Positions 43,649 to 53,849 of a stretch of DNA of 64,000 nt are shown piece by piece (the first letter of the stretch is position 1; each line of letters opens with the position of its first letter). The notes under the pieces were generated by a model. It was not told where the DNA came from. It saw only the letters and a list, made by a program, of their open reading frames with translations, and made no database searches. This DNA is from Streptantibioticus silvisoli (lineage in GTDB: Bacteria; Actinomycetota; Actinomycetes; Streptomycetales; Streptomycetaceae), in contig NZ_JAAGKO020000037.1 of NCBI RefSeq assembly GCF_027947535.2, positions 1 through 64,000 of the forward strand, written 5' to 3'. The translations under genes and the position numbers were made by a program.

Positions 43649-43767
43649 CCCGGTCACCGGCGGCCTCGCAGCCGTCGCCGGCGGCGGCGCGGCAGCCCGC
43701 GGGCCGCCGGGCGGGGGTAACGCACGCCACACCGGCGCACCGCCTGGCGGCGCGCGGAACCCGCCCG

Positions 43768-43802
43768 GTAGGTTACGGTTCCGTAACCTACGTTGCCGTA
43801 GG
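43768..43802 (+). promoter_or_regulatory. Two overlapping TetR-type operators before the desaturase gene
   Basis: Site one, 43768-43791, has perfect 11-base arms (GTAGGTTACGG and its complement) around a 2-base centre. Site two, 43787-43802, overlaps it by five bases with arms CCTACG/CGTAGG. They end 28 bases before the GTG, so bound repressor would block transcription. Sites of this TACGGT-type are typical for TetR regulators of lipid genes; no TetR gene is nearby. Confidence 0.7.
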
Positions 43803-43829
43803 TCCGCGCCACTCGAGTCAGGAGCTTTC

Positions 43830-44792
43830 GTGACCACTGCCCTTTCCCGCCCCCGGGCCGCCCGGCCATGGACGGACGTCCAACTGCTGCACGCGCTGGA
43901 CGAGGTGGTGGAGGTCGAGCTCAACCGGCATCTGAAGGCGGCGAAGGAGTGGATGCCGCACGAGTACGTGCCGTGGAGCGCCGCCCGGGACTTCGACGGC
44001 GTGATGGGCGGGCAGGCGTGGAGCCCGGAGCAGTCCCAGGTCTCGGACGTGTCGCGAATAGCGCTGGTGGTCAATCTGCTGACCGAGGACAACCTGCCCA
44101 GCTACCACCACGAGATCGCGACGGTCTTCGGCCGGGACGGCGCCTGGGGCACCTGGGTGCACCGCTGGACCGCCGAGGAGGGCCGGCACGCCATCGCGAT
44201 GCGCGACTACCTCCTCGCCACCCGGGCGGTCGACCCCGTGGAGCTGGAACGGTTCCGGATGACGCACATGTCGGAGGGGTTCGAGGCGGACAACAGCCAC
44301 AGCGCGCTGCACTCGATCGCCTACGTCGCCTTCCAGGAACTCGCCACCCGCGTCTCGCACCGCAACACCGGCCATCACTCCGGCGATCCGGCCTGCGACC
44401 GGATGCTGGCCCGGATTGCCACCGACGAGAACCTGCACATGGTCTTCTACCGCAACCTGCTGGCCGCCGCCCTGTCGATCGCCCCCGACCAGGCGATGCG
44501 CGCGGTCGCGGACGTGGTCACCGGCTTCCGCATGCCCGGCCACGGCATCCCGGGCTTCGAGCGGTCCGCGGCGCGGATGGCCATCGGCGGCATCTACAAC
44601 CTCAGGATCCACCACGACGACGTGCTCCAGCCGGTGCTGCGCCACCTGCGGATACTGGAGGTCTCCGGACTGACCGGCGACGGCCTGCGGGCGCAGGAGG
44701 AGATCGGGCTGTTCATGAACGGGCTGAGCGACCAGGCGGTCAAGTTCGAGGAGCGCCGGGAGGCCATGCTGGCCCGCCGCCGCAAGGACTGA
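43830..44792 (+). CDS. Ferritin-like acyl-ACP desaturase
   Basis: 320 aa, soluble diiron desaturase that introduces a double bond into an acyl-ACP. The start is GTG with GGAG 5 bases before it. Iron-ligand motifs EEGRHAIAM and DENLHMVFY are present, with a further Glu in VEVELNRHL and in AFQELATR. The length and WMPHEYVPWSAARDF / GAWGTWVHRWTAEEG blocks match the DesA-type actinobacterial family. It is divergent from the ABC operon and preceded by double TetR-type operators, suggesting control by fatty-acid status. Confidence 0.88.
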   Translation: MTTALSRPRAARPWTDVQLLHALDEVVEVELNRHLKAAKEWMPHEYVPWSAARDFDGVMGGQAWSPEQSQVSDVSRIALVVNLLTEDNLPSYHHEIATVFGRDGAWGTWVHRWTAEEGRHAIAMRDYLLATRAVDPVELERFRMTHMSEGFEADNSHSALHSIAYVAFQELATRVSHRNTGHHSGDPACDRMLARIATDENLHMVFYRNLLAAALSIAPDQAMRAVADVVTGFRMPGHGIPGFERSAARMAIGGIYNLRIHHDDVLQPVLRHLRILEVSGLTGDGLRAQEEIGLFMNGLSDQAVKFEERREAMLARRRKD

Positions 44793-44805
44793 GCACCGCA
44801 CCGAA

Positions 44806-44877
44806 CACGGCGTCGGGCAGGGCATCGGCAAGAGCTCCGGGCACGGCGTCGGGCGGGACCTCGGTCAGAGCCCCGGG
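44806..44877. repeat. Two 36-bp tandem units after the desaturase gene
   Basis: CACGGCGTCGGGC at 44806 and 44842 each begin a 36-base unit ending CCGGG; a third partial unit follows at 44878. Located 14 bases beyond the desaturase stop. Confidence 0.6.
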
Positions 44878-44964
44878 CAACGCGTCGGGCACGGCGTCCG
44901 CCGCCGCGGGGTCGCCGGCGGTCGCTCCGGCCCGCCGGACCTGACGCCGCGGGGTACGGCGGGG

Positions 44965-45044
44965 CGGCTCGGGGTGCGGCCGGACGCCCCGGAGTGCGGC
45001 CGGACGGCTCGGGGTGCGGCCGGACGGCTCGGGGCGGGTGGCCT
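44965..45044. repeat. Four 20-bp tandem units
   Basis: CGGCTCGGGGTGCGGCCGGA at 44965-44984 and 45005-45024 is identical; 44985-45004 is a variant, and a fourth unit from 45025 decays. Together with the previous repeat it fills most of the gap after the desaturase. The rest, to 45211, is GC-rich without a gene that I can see. Confidence 0.65.
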
Positions 45045-45211
45045 GTCCGTTCGCCTGCCCGTCAGCCCCACCGGACAGGGGTCCCCGCGCCCCTCCGCGT
45101 CCCGGCCACCCCGCCCCCCGGTGCGGTGCGGGAGGACCGGCCGGGGCGGTCGCAGGCGCTCTCCGGCGTCATCGGCAGGCGTCCTCGACTCGCCGCGGTC
45201 GCACATGCCAG

Positions 45212-45243
45212 GGGGCCCTGGCGCCGATCGGCACCAGGGCCCC
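45212..45243. terminator. Strong isolated hairpin, probable terminator
   Basis: GGGGCCCTGG pairs perfectly with CCAGGGCCCC, with one mismatch and three further pairs inside (loop GATC). It lies 13 bases beyond the end of a candidate small minus-strand gene and 420 bases beyond the desaturase stop. Confidence 0.6.
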
Positions 45244-45255
45244 GGAGGGACGACA

Positions 45256-45540
45256 TCATCCGCCGGCCCAACTACGCCGGCTCTTCGTTTCCGCACGGCC
45301 GCCCGGGGGTTGGCGGGTTGTGCGGGGATCGCGGATGCGTGACCGGGGACCACCTTCCGTTCCGGGGTCTGCGGTACCCGGGCGGAGCTGTGTCCTCACC
45401 CGGGCGATCCTGATGACGTCCGCCTCCTCGCCCTCTTCGACGCGACCTGTCGTACTGCGGTGACACTCGCGGCCCCTGGAGCCGCCCGGCCCGGCGGTCG
45501 GTGGCGGGGCCACCGTGTCCCGGCCCCGCCACTCCACCAC
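45256..45540 (-). CDS. Possible small protein gene, unrecognised
   Basis: 94-codon GTG-initiated reading frame ([10 protein letters not shown]...[15 protein letters not shown]). The first half has the strong third-position G/C bias of the neighbouring genes, and a strong hairpin follows 13 bases after the stop, which is why it is listed. No clear ribosome binding site, no family recognised, and overlapping frames in the same strand look less gene-like. It may equally be non-coding. The stretch 45541-45738 holds nothing I can name. Confidence 0.22.
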   Translation of the reverse strand: MVEWRGRDTVAPPPTAGPGGSRGRECHRSTTGRVEEGEEADVIRIARVRTQLRPGTADPGTEGGPRSRIRDPRTTRQPPGGRAETKSRRSWAGG

Positions 45541-45738
45541 CGTGCCGTCTGCTTGACCTGCCTGCGGGCAGTTCGTCCTCTGCCCGCCGTACTCGACGTC
45601 CTGCTCGACACCAGAAACGTAACCCCCGGCGCAGCATGATGTCTACCTCCGCCACGACAGATTTACGCCATGCGCGGGAACCGGCAGTCCGGCGCCACCG
45701 AGGCGGCCCAACGCGGTCGGCCGACCCGGTGAACGCGA

Positions 45739-45771
45739 GAGGGCCACGACCGGCTGCCGGTCGTGGCCCTC
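45739..45771 (-). terminator. Terminator of the SCO5918-like gene
   Basis: Perfect 15-base stem (GAGGGCCACGACCGG and its complement) with loop CTG, 33 bases after the stop at 45805. The hairpin is symmetric and could also act for plus-strand transcripts. Confidence 0.8.
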
Positions 45772-45804
45772 GTCGTCAGGTGCTCCGGCCGGGGCCGGAA
45801 CGGG

Positions 45805-46125
45805 TTACACGGCTGCCGGGGTGCCCAGCAGAGCCTCCGCCGTCTGGAGCGCGGTGGGCAGCGGGCCGGCGGTCGGGGCGGTGCCGAGCCCGGGGGTCGA
45901 GCGGCAGGTGAAGCCCAGCCGGCTCATCGCCCGGGTGACCTCGCCGGCGGAGAAGTCCCGGCGGTCCTGCTTGGTGATCAGCTCGCCGACCTGCTTGACG
46001 GGGTAGGTACGGCGGCCGATGATCACCGACTCACCGGTCACCGGTTCGGGCCTGACGCCCTTCATCAGTTCCAGCACCTCGCTCTTGACGAGGTCGAAGG
46101 AGAAACGGGCGATGACACAGCGCAT
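45805..46125 (-). CDS. SCO5918-like conserved small protein
   Basis: 106 aa. ATG follows GTGAGG. The conserved core is MRCVIARFSFDLVKSEVLELMKGV, VIIGRRTYPVKQVGELIT and RDFSAGEVTRAMSRLGF. In Streptomyces this small protein is found downstream of a DEAD-box helicase, and the arrangement here is the same: helicase start 47730, stop 46198, then this gene after 72 bases. The C-terminal 30 residues are Ala/Pro/Thr-rich. No function known; the linkage to helicase and cold-shock protein suggests a role in RNA metabolism or cold adaptation. Confidence 0.8.
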   Translation of the reverse strand: MRCVIARFSFDLVKSEVLELMKGVRPEPVTGESVIIGRRTYPVKQVGELITKQDRRDFSAGEVTRAMSRLGFTCRSTPGLGTAPTAGPLPTALQTAEALLGTPAAV

Positions 46126-46197
46126 GATGCCTCACAGGTTGACGGAAGCCTTGACCGCACGGGTGACCGATCGGAACGTGTCCGGCGGGCCGGCCCC

Positions 46198-47730
46198 TCA
46201 GGCGGCCGTGCCGAAGAAGGACGACCGGCCGGAGGAGCCGGAGCCCGTACGGGCCGCGGCGGACCCGCGGGACTGGCCGGGACGGCCGCGGCGGCCGCGG
46301 GAGGAGGAACCGCCGCGCCCGGCGCGCGGAGCGGCCGGCGCGCTGATCGTGACCGGCACGCCCGACGGCGCCTGGGCACCGGTGATGCGGCTCAGTTCGG
46401 CCTCGCCGGAGTGCACCCGGGTGGTGGTCGGGGTGATGCCGGCGTCGGCCATCAGCCGGGTCATCTCGCGTCGCTGGCTGGGCAGCACCAGGGTGACGAC
46501 GCTGCCGGACTCGCCGGCCCGCGCGGTGCGGCCGCCGCGGTGCAGGTAGTCCTTGTGGTCGGTCGGCGGGTCGACGTTGACGACCAGGTCGAGGTTGTCG
46601 ACGTGGATGCCGCGGGCGGCCACGTTGGTGGCCACCAGTACCGTGACGTGCCCGGACTTGAACTGCTCCAGGGTGCGGGTGCGCTGCGGCTGGGACTTCC
46701 CGCCGTGCAGCGCCGCAGCCCGCACACCGCTGCGCAGCAGGTCCTTGGTCAGCCGGTCGACCGCGTGCTTGGTGTCCAGGAACATGATCACCCGGCCCTC
46801 CCGCGCGCCGATCTCGATCGTGGTCGCGGCCTTGTCGGCGTCGTGGACGTGCAGCACGTGGTGGTCCATCGTGGTGACCGCGCCCGCGGAGGGATCGACC
46901 GAGTGGACCACCGGGTCGGTGAGGTAGCGGCGTACCAGCAGGTCGACGTTGCGGTCCAGGGTGGCGGAGAACAGCATGCGCTGGCCGCCGGGAAGCACCT
47001 GGTCGAGGAGTTCGGTGACCTGGGGCATGAAGCCCATGTCGGCCATCTGGTCGGCCTCGTCCAGCACCGTGATGGCGACCTGGTCGAGCTGGCAGTCACC
47101 GCGTTCGATGAGGTCCTTCAGCCGTCCGGGGGTCGCGACGACGACCTCCGCGCCGGAGCGCAGGGCGCCGGCCTGGCGGCCGATCGACATGCCGCCGACG
47201 ACGGTGGCCATCCGCAGGCGCATCGGCCGGGCGTAGGGGGTGAGGGCGTCGGTGACCTGCTGGGCCAGCTCCCGCGTGGGGACCAGCACCAGCGCCAGCG
47301 GCTTGCGGGCCTCGGCACGCCGACCGGCGGTGCGGGCCAGCAGCGCCAGGCCGAAGGCCAGCGTCTTGCCCGACCCGGTGCGACCGCGGCCCAGCACGTC
47401 CCGGCCGGCCAGCGAGTTCGGCAGGGTCGCCGCCTGGATCGGGAACGGCACGGCCACGCCCTCGGCACCGAGCGCCGCCAGCAGCGGAGCGGGCATGTCG
47501 AGGTCGGCGAACGCCTCGACGGCGGGCAGCGCGGGAGTGGTGGTCACCGGCAGGGCGAACTCACCCTGCGGCCCGGGGCGACGCCGGGGGCCGGCGCCGC
47601 GGCCGGCGGCCTCGGGACGGCCGCCGCCCGAGCGGCGCGAGGGCTGCGAGCGGAACCCGCCGCTCCGGGCGGAACCGGATGATCCGCCGGTGCGGGAGTA
47701 GCGGTCGTTCGTACGGGCTGTTCGGTTCAC
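46198..47730 (-). CDS. DEAD-box RNA helicase
   Basis: 510-aa ATP-dependent RNA helicase. N-terminal 70 residues are Arg/Gly/Ser-rich and basic. Motifs in order: Q motif PFPIQAATLPNSLAGRDV, I GRTGSGKT, Ia PTRELAQQ, Ib TPGRLKDL, II VLDEADQM, III FSATL, IV VIMFLDTKH, V ATNVAARGIHV, VI HRGGRTARAG. The C-terminus is a Gly/Arg/Ser-rich RNA-binding tail. GTG start with AGGAAGG at 7-base spacing; that site lies in a hairpin. The gene sits in a 348-base leader-containing gap downstream of the cold-shock gene, and such helicases usually aid RNA unfolding in the cold. Confidence 0.92.
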   Translation of the reverse strand: MNRTARTNDRYSRTGGSSGSARSGGFRSQPSRRSGGGRPEAAGRGAGPRRRPGPQGEFALPVTTTPALPAVEAFADLDMPAPLLAALGAEGVAVPFPIQAATLPNSLAGRDVLGRGRTGSGKTLAFGLALLARTAGRRAEARKPLALVLVPTRELAQQVTDALTPYARPMRLRMATVVGGMSIGRQAGALRSGAEVVVATPGRLKDLIERGDCQLDQVAITVLDEADQMADMGFMPQVTELLDQVLPGGQRMLFSATLDRNVDLLVRRYLTDPVVHSVDPSAGAVTTMDHHVLHVHDADKAATTIEIGAREGRVIMFLDTKHAVDRLTKDLLRSGVRAAALHGGKSQPQRTRTLEQFKSGHVTVLVATNVAARGIHVDNLDLVVNVDPPTDHKDYLHRGGRTARAGESGSVVTLVLPSQRREMTRLMADAGITPTTTRVHSGEAELSRITGAQAPSGVPVTISAPAAPRAGRGGSSSRGRRGRPGQSRGSAAARTGSGSSGRSSFFGTAA

Positions 47731-47738
47731 AGAGAACC

Positions 47739-47765
47739 TTCCTCGATGCGGCACGTATCGAGGAA
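47739..47765 (-). promoter_or_regulatory. Hairpin covering the helicase ribosome binding site
   Basis: Arms 47739-47747 and 47757-47765 form a perfect nine-base stem (TTCCTCGAT/ATCGAGGAA) with a nine-base loop. On the helicase mRNA the 3' arm carries most of the AGGAAGG ribosome binding site (47737-47743), 7 bases before the GTG. It could act as an RNA thermometer or autoregulatory switch. The rest of the 47731-48020 gap is relatively AT-rich near the gene and contains no ORF. Confidence 0.55.
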
Positions 47766-48020
47766 TTCCCGGCGACGAAGAGCCGCGTGAAAAATCGCAA
47801 GTACGAGCCGAAGAAATAGCGACGGAAGAGGGAAGAATGCGTCTCCCCATACGTCGGCAGGTGCGGAAATCCGCGAAAATCCAAGGGGCGGCCGGGTCAG
47901 GTTTTCGGATGGTCCGGGTCCTGATCGCCGCCGCCGGTGGCCCCGGGCGCCGGGGCGGGCGGCCACACCGGCGGGGGAACCCCGTCCGGCGCGGGCGGTG
48001 GAGGCTGCCTCCACAACGGG

Positions 48021-48064
48021 ACGAGCCAGGGCCCGCACCCCTTCAGGTGCGGGCCCTGGCTCGT
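48021..48064 (-). terminator. Terminator of the cold-shock gene
   Basis: Perfect 19-base stem starting ACGAGCCAGGGCCCGCACC with a six-base loop CCTTCA, 15 bases after the stop. This is the strongest hairpin in the window. Confidence 0.88.
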
Positions 48065-48078
48065 CGTACGCGTCAGCG

Positions 48079-48282
48079 TCAGGCGGGAACGATGTTCTCG
48101 GCCTGCGGGCCCTTCTGGCCCTGGGTGACGTCGAACTTCACCTTCTGGCCTTCCTGGAGCTCACGGAAGCCCTGGGCGGCGATGTTCGAGTAGTGGGCGA
48201 ACACGTCAGCGCCGCCACCGTCCTGCTCGATGAAGCCGAAGCCCTTTTCCGCGTTGAACCACTTCACGGTGCCAGTAGCCAT
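48079..48282 (-). CDS. Cold-shock protein (CspA family)
   Basis: 67-aa OB-fold nucleic-acid chaperone. RNP1 is [10 protein letters not shown] and RNP2 is DVFAHYS; starts [14 protein letters not shown] like other actinobacterial cold-shock proteins. Strong ribosome binding site AAGGAGATAT with 4-base spacing. Its leader is about 160 nt if a TATTCT at 48450-48455 is the -10 box, as in many cold-shock mRNAs. It precedes the DEAD-box helicase and SCO5918-like genes on the same strand, but a strong terminator separates it from them. Confidence 0.93.
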   Translation of the reverse strand: MATGTVKWFNAEKGFGFIEQDGGGADVFAHYSNIAAQGFRELQEGQKVKFDVTQGQKGPQAENIVPA

Positions 48283-48455
48283 GTCATATCTCCTTCGGGG
48301 CGCTGCCCTGGGGTCACACTGTGCGACCCCGGAGTCGCCGTGATGATTGCCCCATCCGGAAAGCACCGGAACACAAAAGTGATCCCGCCGGTACAGAAAA
48401 CCAGCAGGGCCACTCGAAGCTCTTGGGAACCACAACTGCAACTGAGTTCAGAATA
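48283..48455 (-). promoter_or_regulatory. Leader and candidate promoter of the cold-shock gene
   Basis: TATTCT (minus strand, 48455-48450) is a candidate -10 box. The leader is less GC-rich than its surroundings and contains a hairpin GGGGTC/GACCCC at 48310-48330, partly interrupted by one mismatch. The plus-strand interval 48456-48790 holds no gene. Confidence 0.4.
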
Positions 48456-48790
48456 GCACGGCGGCGGCCGCCGGGTGGGGAACCAGCTTTTCATTTCCCG
48501 CCGGGTCCTGAAATCCCTTCCGAGGCGACCGCAATTTCTCCCCCCGTCGTACCAGATATTCGTCACCGCCCGGGCCCGTCCGGGGCGCGGCACATTTGCC
48601 CCCGCTCCCCCGCCGTGCCGCCGACACGCCGCCGGCACGCGGCAACGGCACACCCGGACCGGACCGCCCAGGTCACCGGCGCCTTCGTCGCCCGGCGCGC
48701 ACCGAAGGGCGGCGAAGGCGTCCGGGGCGGCTTCGGAGCGGGCGGTCAACTCGTCTGCGGCGGGCGGAACATGATCCTTTGTCAGATGCG

Positions 48791-48850
48791 TTGACGGGCG
48801 TGGCGGCGGAGAGTACACAACAGGAGCCGCCTCGTGAGAGCGCTCTCACG
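48791..48850 (+). promoter_or_regulatory. Promoter and LacI-type operator of the GH64 gene
   Basis: TTGACG at 48791 and TACACA at 48814, 17 bases apart, are candidate -35/-10 boxes. The 18-base perfect palindrome CGTGAGAGCGCTCTCACG at 48833-48850 lies just downstream, where a repressor would block transcription. The central CG and GAG/CTC arms match operators of LacI-family regulators of polysaccharide utilisation in Streptomyces (CebR/BglR type). Confidence 0.72.
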
Positions 48851-48920
48851 ACCGGCGCGGTATGAGGCACCCCCAAGTCCCCGTCATGCTCCGCAGGACC
48901 CGCACGGTTCAGGAGACGCC

Positions 48921-50300
48921 ATGTCGAGCCCCGCCCCCGTGTCAGTGCACCGGCCGCCCGCGCGGCGCCGGTCCTTCCCCCTGCTCCTCGCGCTGACGGT
49001 CGCCATGCTGGCGGCCTTCGTCGTCGCGATCAGCCCCTCCCCCGCCCACGCGGCCGGCACCCTGCTCTCGCAGGGCGCGCCGGCCACCGCCTCGTCCACC
49101 GAGAACGGGTCCTTCCCGGCCTCCGCCGCGGTCGACGGCAACACCGGCACCCGCTGGTCCAGCGCGTTCAGCGACCCGCAGTGGCTGGAGGTGGACCTCG
49201 GCTCCACCGCCACGATCAGCCAGGTGGTGCTCAACTGGGAGGCGGCGTACGCGACCGGCTTCCAGATCCAGACCTCCGCCGACGGCACGAACTGGACCTC
49301 GATCTACTCCACCACCACCGGCGCCGGCGGCACGCAGACCCTCAACGTCAGCGGCAGCGGCCGCTACGTGCGGATGTACGGCACCAAGCGCGCCACCGCC
49401 TACGGCTACTCGCTGTGGGAGTTCCAGGTCTACGGCACCGGTGGCAGCACGCCGCCGACCGGTCCCGGCAACCCGACCGGTGACGCGTTCTGGGGCGACA
49501 CCACCACCATCCCGGTCGCGCAGAACGCGATCGAGGTGAAGATCCTCAACCGCACCAACGGCGCGTACCCCGACAGCCAGGTGTACTGGAGCTTCAACGG
49601 CCAGACGCACTCCATCGCCGACCAGCCGTACCTGGACATGCCGGCCAACTCCTCCGGCCGGATGTACTTCTACATCGGCTCGCCGACCAGCCCGTACTAC
49701 GACTTCATCGAGTTCACCGTCGGCAACGGCGTGTTCAACGGCAACACGACCCGGGTGGACGCCTGGGGCCTGCCGCTGGCGATGCGGCTGCACGCGACCG
49801 ACGGCTACGACGTCCAGGTCGGCGACGCGCAGAAGCTGTTCGACGAGTCGCGCACCCAGGTCTTCACCGACTTCACCAACGCGGTCCCGCAGCCGTTCCA
49901 GGTGCTGGCGCAGACCCAGGCGCCGTACCGGATCATCGCGCCGGGCAGCGACCCGAGCTTCCAGCCGGGCGGCGTGAATGCCAACTACTACACCGCGTAC
50001 GCCCAGTCGGCCGGGGTCAACGAGACCACCCAGAACATCTTCGGATGCGCGGGCTCCATGGCGAGCAACCCGACCATGTGCGCGGCGCTCAACCGCCACG
50101 TGGCCACCCTGCCGGCCGCGCAGCAGTCGGACCCGTCCCAGTACTACACGGCCGGGCCGGCCAACTACTACGCGAAGTTCTGGCACGACAACGCCCTCGG
50201 CAACCTCGCCTACGGCTTCCCCTACGACGACGTGGACGGCCAGTCCTCCTTCGTCTCCCACAGCAACCCGCAGTGGCTGGAGGTGGCGGTCGGCTACTGA
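48921..50300 (+). CDS. Secreted CBM32-GH64 beta-1,3-glucanase
   Basis: 459-aa exported laminarinase-type enzyme cutting beta-1,3-glucan to laminaripentaose. The ATG follows AGGAG. Signal peptide at about 1-45 (RRRSFP then hydrophobic core, AHA cleavage). A CBM32/F5-8-type domain fills about 47-173 (SFPASAAVDGNTGTRWSS, WEFQVYG). A Pro/Gly linker follows, then the GH64 domain at 188-459. Catalytic Glu264 (FIEFT) and Asp280 (RVDAWG) have the 16-residue spacing of LPHase E154/D170. The C-terminus NALGNLAYGFPYDDVDGQSS is typical. Operator upstream suggests control by a LacI-family regulator. Confidence 0.9.
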   Translation: MSSPAPVSVHRPPARRRSFPLLLALTVAMLAAFVVAISPSPAHAAGTLLSQGAPATASSTENGSFPASAAVDGNTGTRWSSAFSDPQWLEVDLGSTATISQVVLNWEAAYATGFQIQTSADGTNWTSIYSTTTGAGGTQTLNVSGSGRYVRMYGTKRATAYGYSLWEFQVYGTGGSTPPTGPGNPTGDAFWGDTTTIPVAQNAIEVKILNRTNGAYPDSQVYWSFNGQTHSIADQPYLDMPANSSGRMYFYIGSPTSPYYDFIEFTVGNGVFNGNTTRVDAWGLPLAMRLHATDGYDVQVGDAQKLFDESRTQVFTDFTNAVPQPFQVLAQTQAPYRIIAPGSDPSFQPGGVNANYYTAYAQSAGVNETTQNIFGCAGSMASNPTMCAALNRHVATLPAAQQSDPSQYYTAGPANYYAKFWHDNALGNLAYGFPYDDVDGQSSFVSHSNPQWLEVAVGY

Positions 50301-50351
50301 TCCGACCCCCGCGTACCTCCCGTACCCCCTGCATCCCCTCGTACCGGTGAA

Positions 50352-50386
50352 CGGCCGGCCCGCCGAAGCCTTCGGCGGGCCGGCCG
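50352..50386 (+). terminator. Terminator of the GH64 gene
   Basis: Perfect 16-base stem CGGCCGGCCCGCCGAA with a three-base loop, 51 bases after the stop. Confidence 0.82.
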
Positions 50387-50493
50387 CTGCCGTCTCCGCG
50401 GTCGCGGGAGGCGGCGGACGGCGGCGCGAACCCACGGCGGACCGCGGCGGGCAGCCGTGGGCGGCGCGCGCCCCACATCACTTAAGCAGTTAC

Positions 50494-50522
50494 TTGACTA
50501 TGCGCCTCACGGTGCAATACTT
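50494..50522 (+). promoter_or_regulatory. Promoter giving a leaderless ArsR mRNA
   Basis: TTGACT at 50494-50499 and ATACTT at 50517-50522 are spaced 17 bases. A start site 6-8 bases downstream falls on the ATG at 50529, and there is no ribosome binding site. CTTAAC repeats around 50520-50537 and CTTAAG at 50481 could be ArsR sites overlapping the promoter. Confidence 0.55.
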
Positions 50523-50528
50523 AACCAC

Positions 50529-50876
50529 ATGCTTAACCATGAGGAGCGGCTGGATCTGGTGTTCCGCGCTCTGGGAGACCGGACCCGGCGTGCGCTGGTC
50601 GAGCGGCTCGTGCGCGGGCCCGCCTCGGTGAGCGAGCTGGCCGCACCGCTGACGATGTCGCTCGCGGCCGTCGTCCAGCACCTCCAGGTACTGGAGACCG
50701 CCGGGATCGTCCGTTCGGAGAAGGTCGGCCGGGTCCGCACCTGCCGGATCACGCCGGAGGCCCTGCGGGCCGGCGAGGCGTGGCTCGGGCAGCGGCGCAC
50801 CTCATGGGAGAGCAGGCTCGACCGGCTCGGCGACGTCCTCGCGGAGTCCGGCCCGTCCGAAGGGAGCACATCATGA
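50529..50876 (+). CDS. ArsR-family transcriptional regulator
   Basis: 115-aa winged-helix regulator. MLNHEERLDLVFRALGDRTRRALVERLVRGPASVSELAAPLTMSLAAVVQHLQVLETAGIV is a typical ArsR fold, with the recognition helix SLAAVVQHLQVLE. No metal-binding Cys motif, so it belongs to the metal-free group that often pairs with an AHSA1-type SRPBCC gene. Stop overlaps that gene's ATG (ATGA). Probably autoregulates. Confidence 0.85.
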   Translation: MLNHEERLDLVFRALGDRTRRALVERLVRGPASVSELAAPLTMSLAAVVQHLQVLETAGIVRSEKVGRVRTCRITPEALRAGEAWLGQRRTSWESRLDRLGDVLAESGPSEGSTS

Positions 50877-51307
50877 CCGTCACACACGCCACGTTCAGCC
50901 TGGAACGCACCTACGACGCGGCGCCGTCGCGCGTGTTCGCCGCCTGGTCCGATCCGGTCGCGAAAGCCCGCTGGTTCGGCTCCGGGGGCAACCACGAACT
51001 CGACTTCCGCGTCGGCGGCCGGGAAGTGACCCGCGGCAGCGCGCCGGACGGCAAGGCGATGGCGTTCGCCTCCGTGTACCACGACATCGTCCCTGACCAG
51101 CGGATCGTCTACACCTCGACCCTGGCGGGCGACGACGTCCTCGCCACCGTGTCGACGACCACCGTCGAACTCACCGCGGACGGCGACGGCACCCGGCTCA
51201 CCCTCACCGAGCAGGGCACCTACCTCGACGGCAGCGAGGAACCGGCCTGGCGGGAACAGGGCACCGGCGACTGGCTGCTCCGGCTGGGCGAGGAACTCCG
51301 GGCGTGA
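50873..51307 (+). CDS. AHSA1-type SRPBCC domain protein
   Basis: 144-aa START-like protein of the AHSA1/SRPBCC superfamily ([57 protein letters not shown]). Such proteins bind hydrophobic ligands in a deep cavity. AAGGGAG ribosome binding site, translationally coupled to ArsR. Ligand and effect unknown; it may sense or sequester a ligand that releases ArsR. Confidence 0.83.
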   Translation: MTVTHATFSLERTYDAAPSRVFAAWSDPVAKARWFGSGGNHELDFRVGGREVTRGSAPDGKAMAFASVYHDIVPDQRIVYTSTLAGDDVLATVSTTTVELTADGDGTRLTLTEQGTYLDGSEEPAWREQGTGDWLLRLGEELRA

Positions 51308-51455
51308 GGGACCGGCCGGCGCGACGCGGACGGGGGCGCGCGCCGGGGCGGAGGCGGCACCACCGCACCGCCGCGCCCGCCCCCGTACCGCCGCACTCCC
51401 GTACCGCCGCAGCGCCTCGCCCCCTCAGCGGTCCCCCGTCCGTCGGGAGCCCCCG

Positions 51456-53849
<2,394 letters not shown>

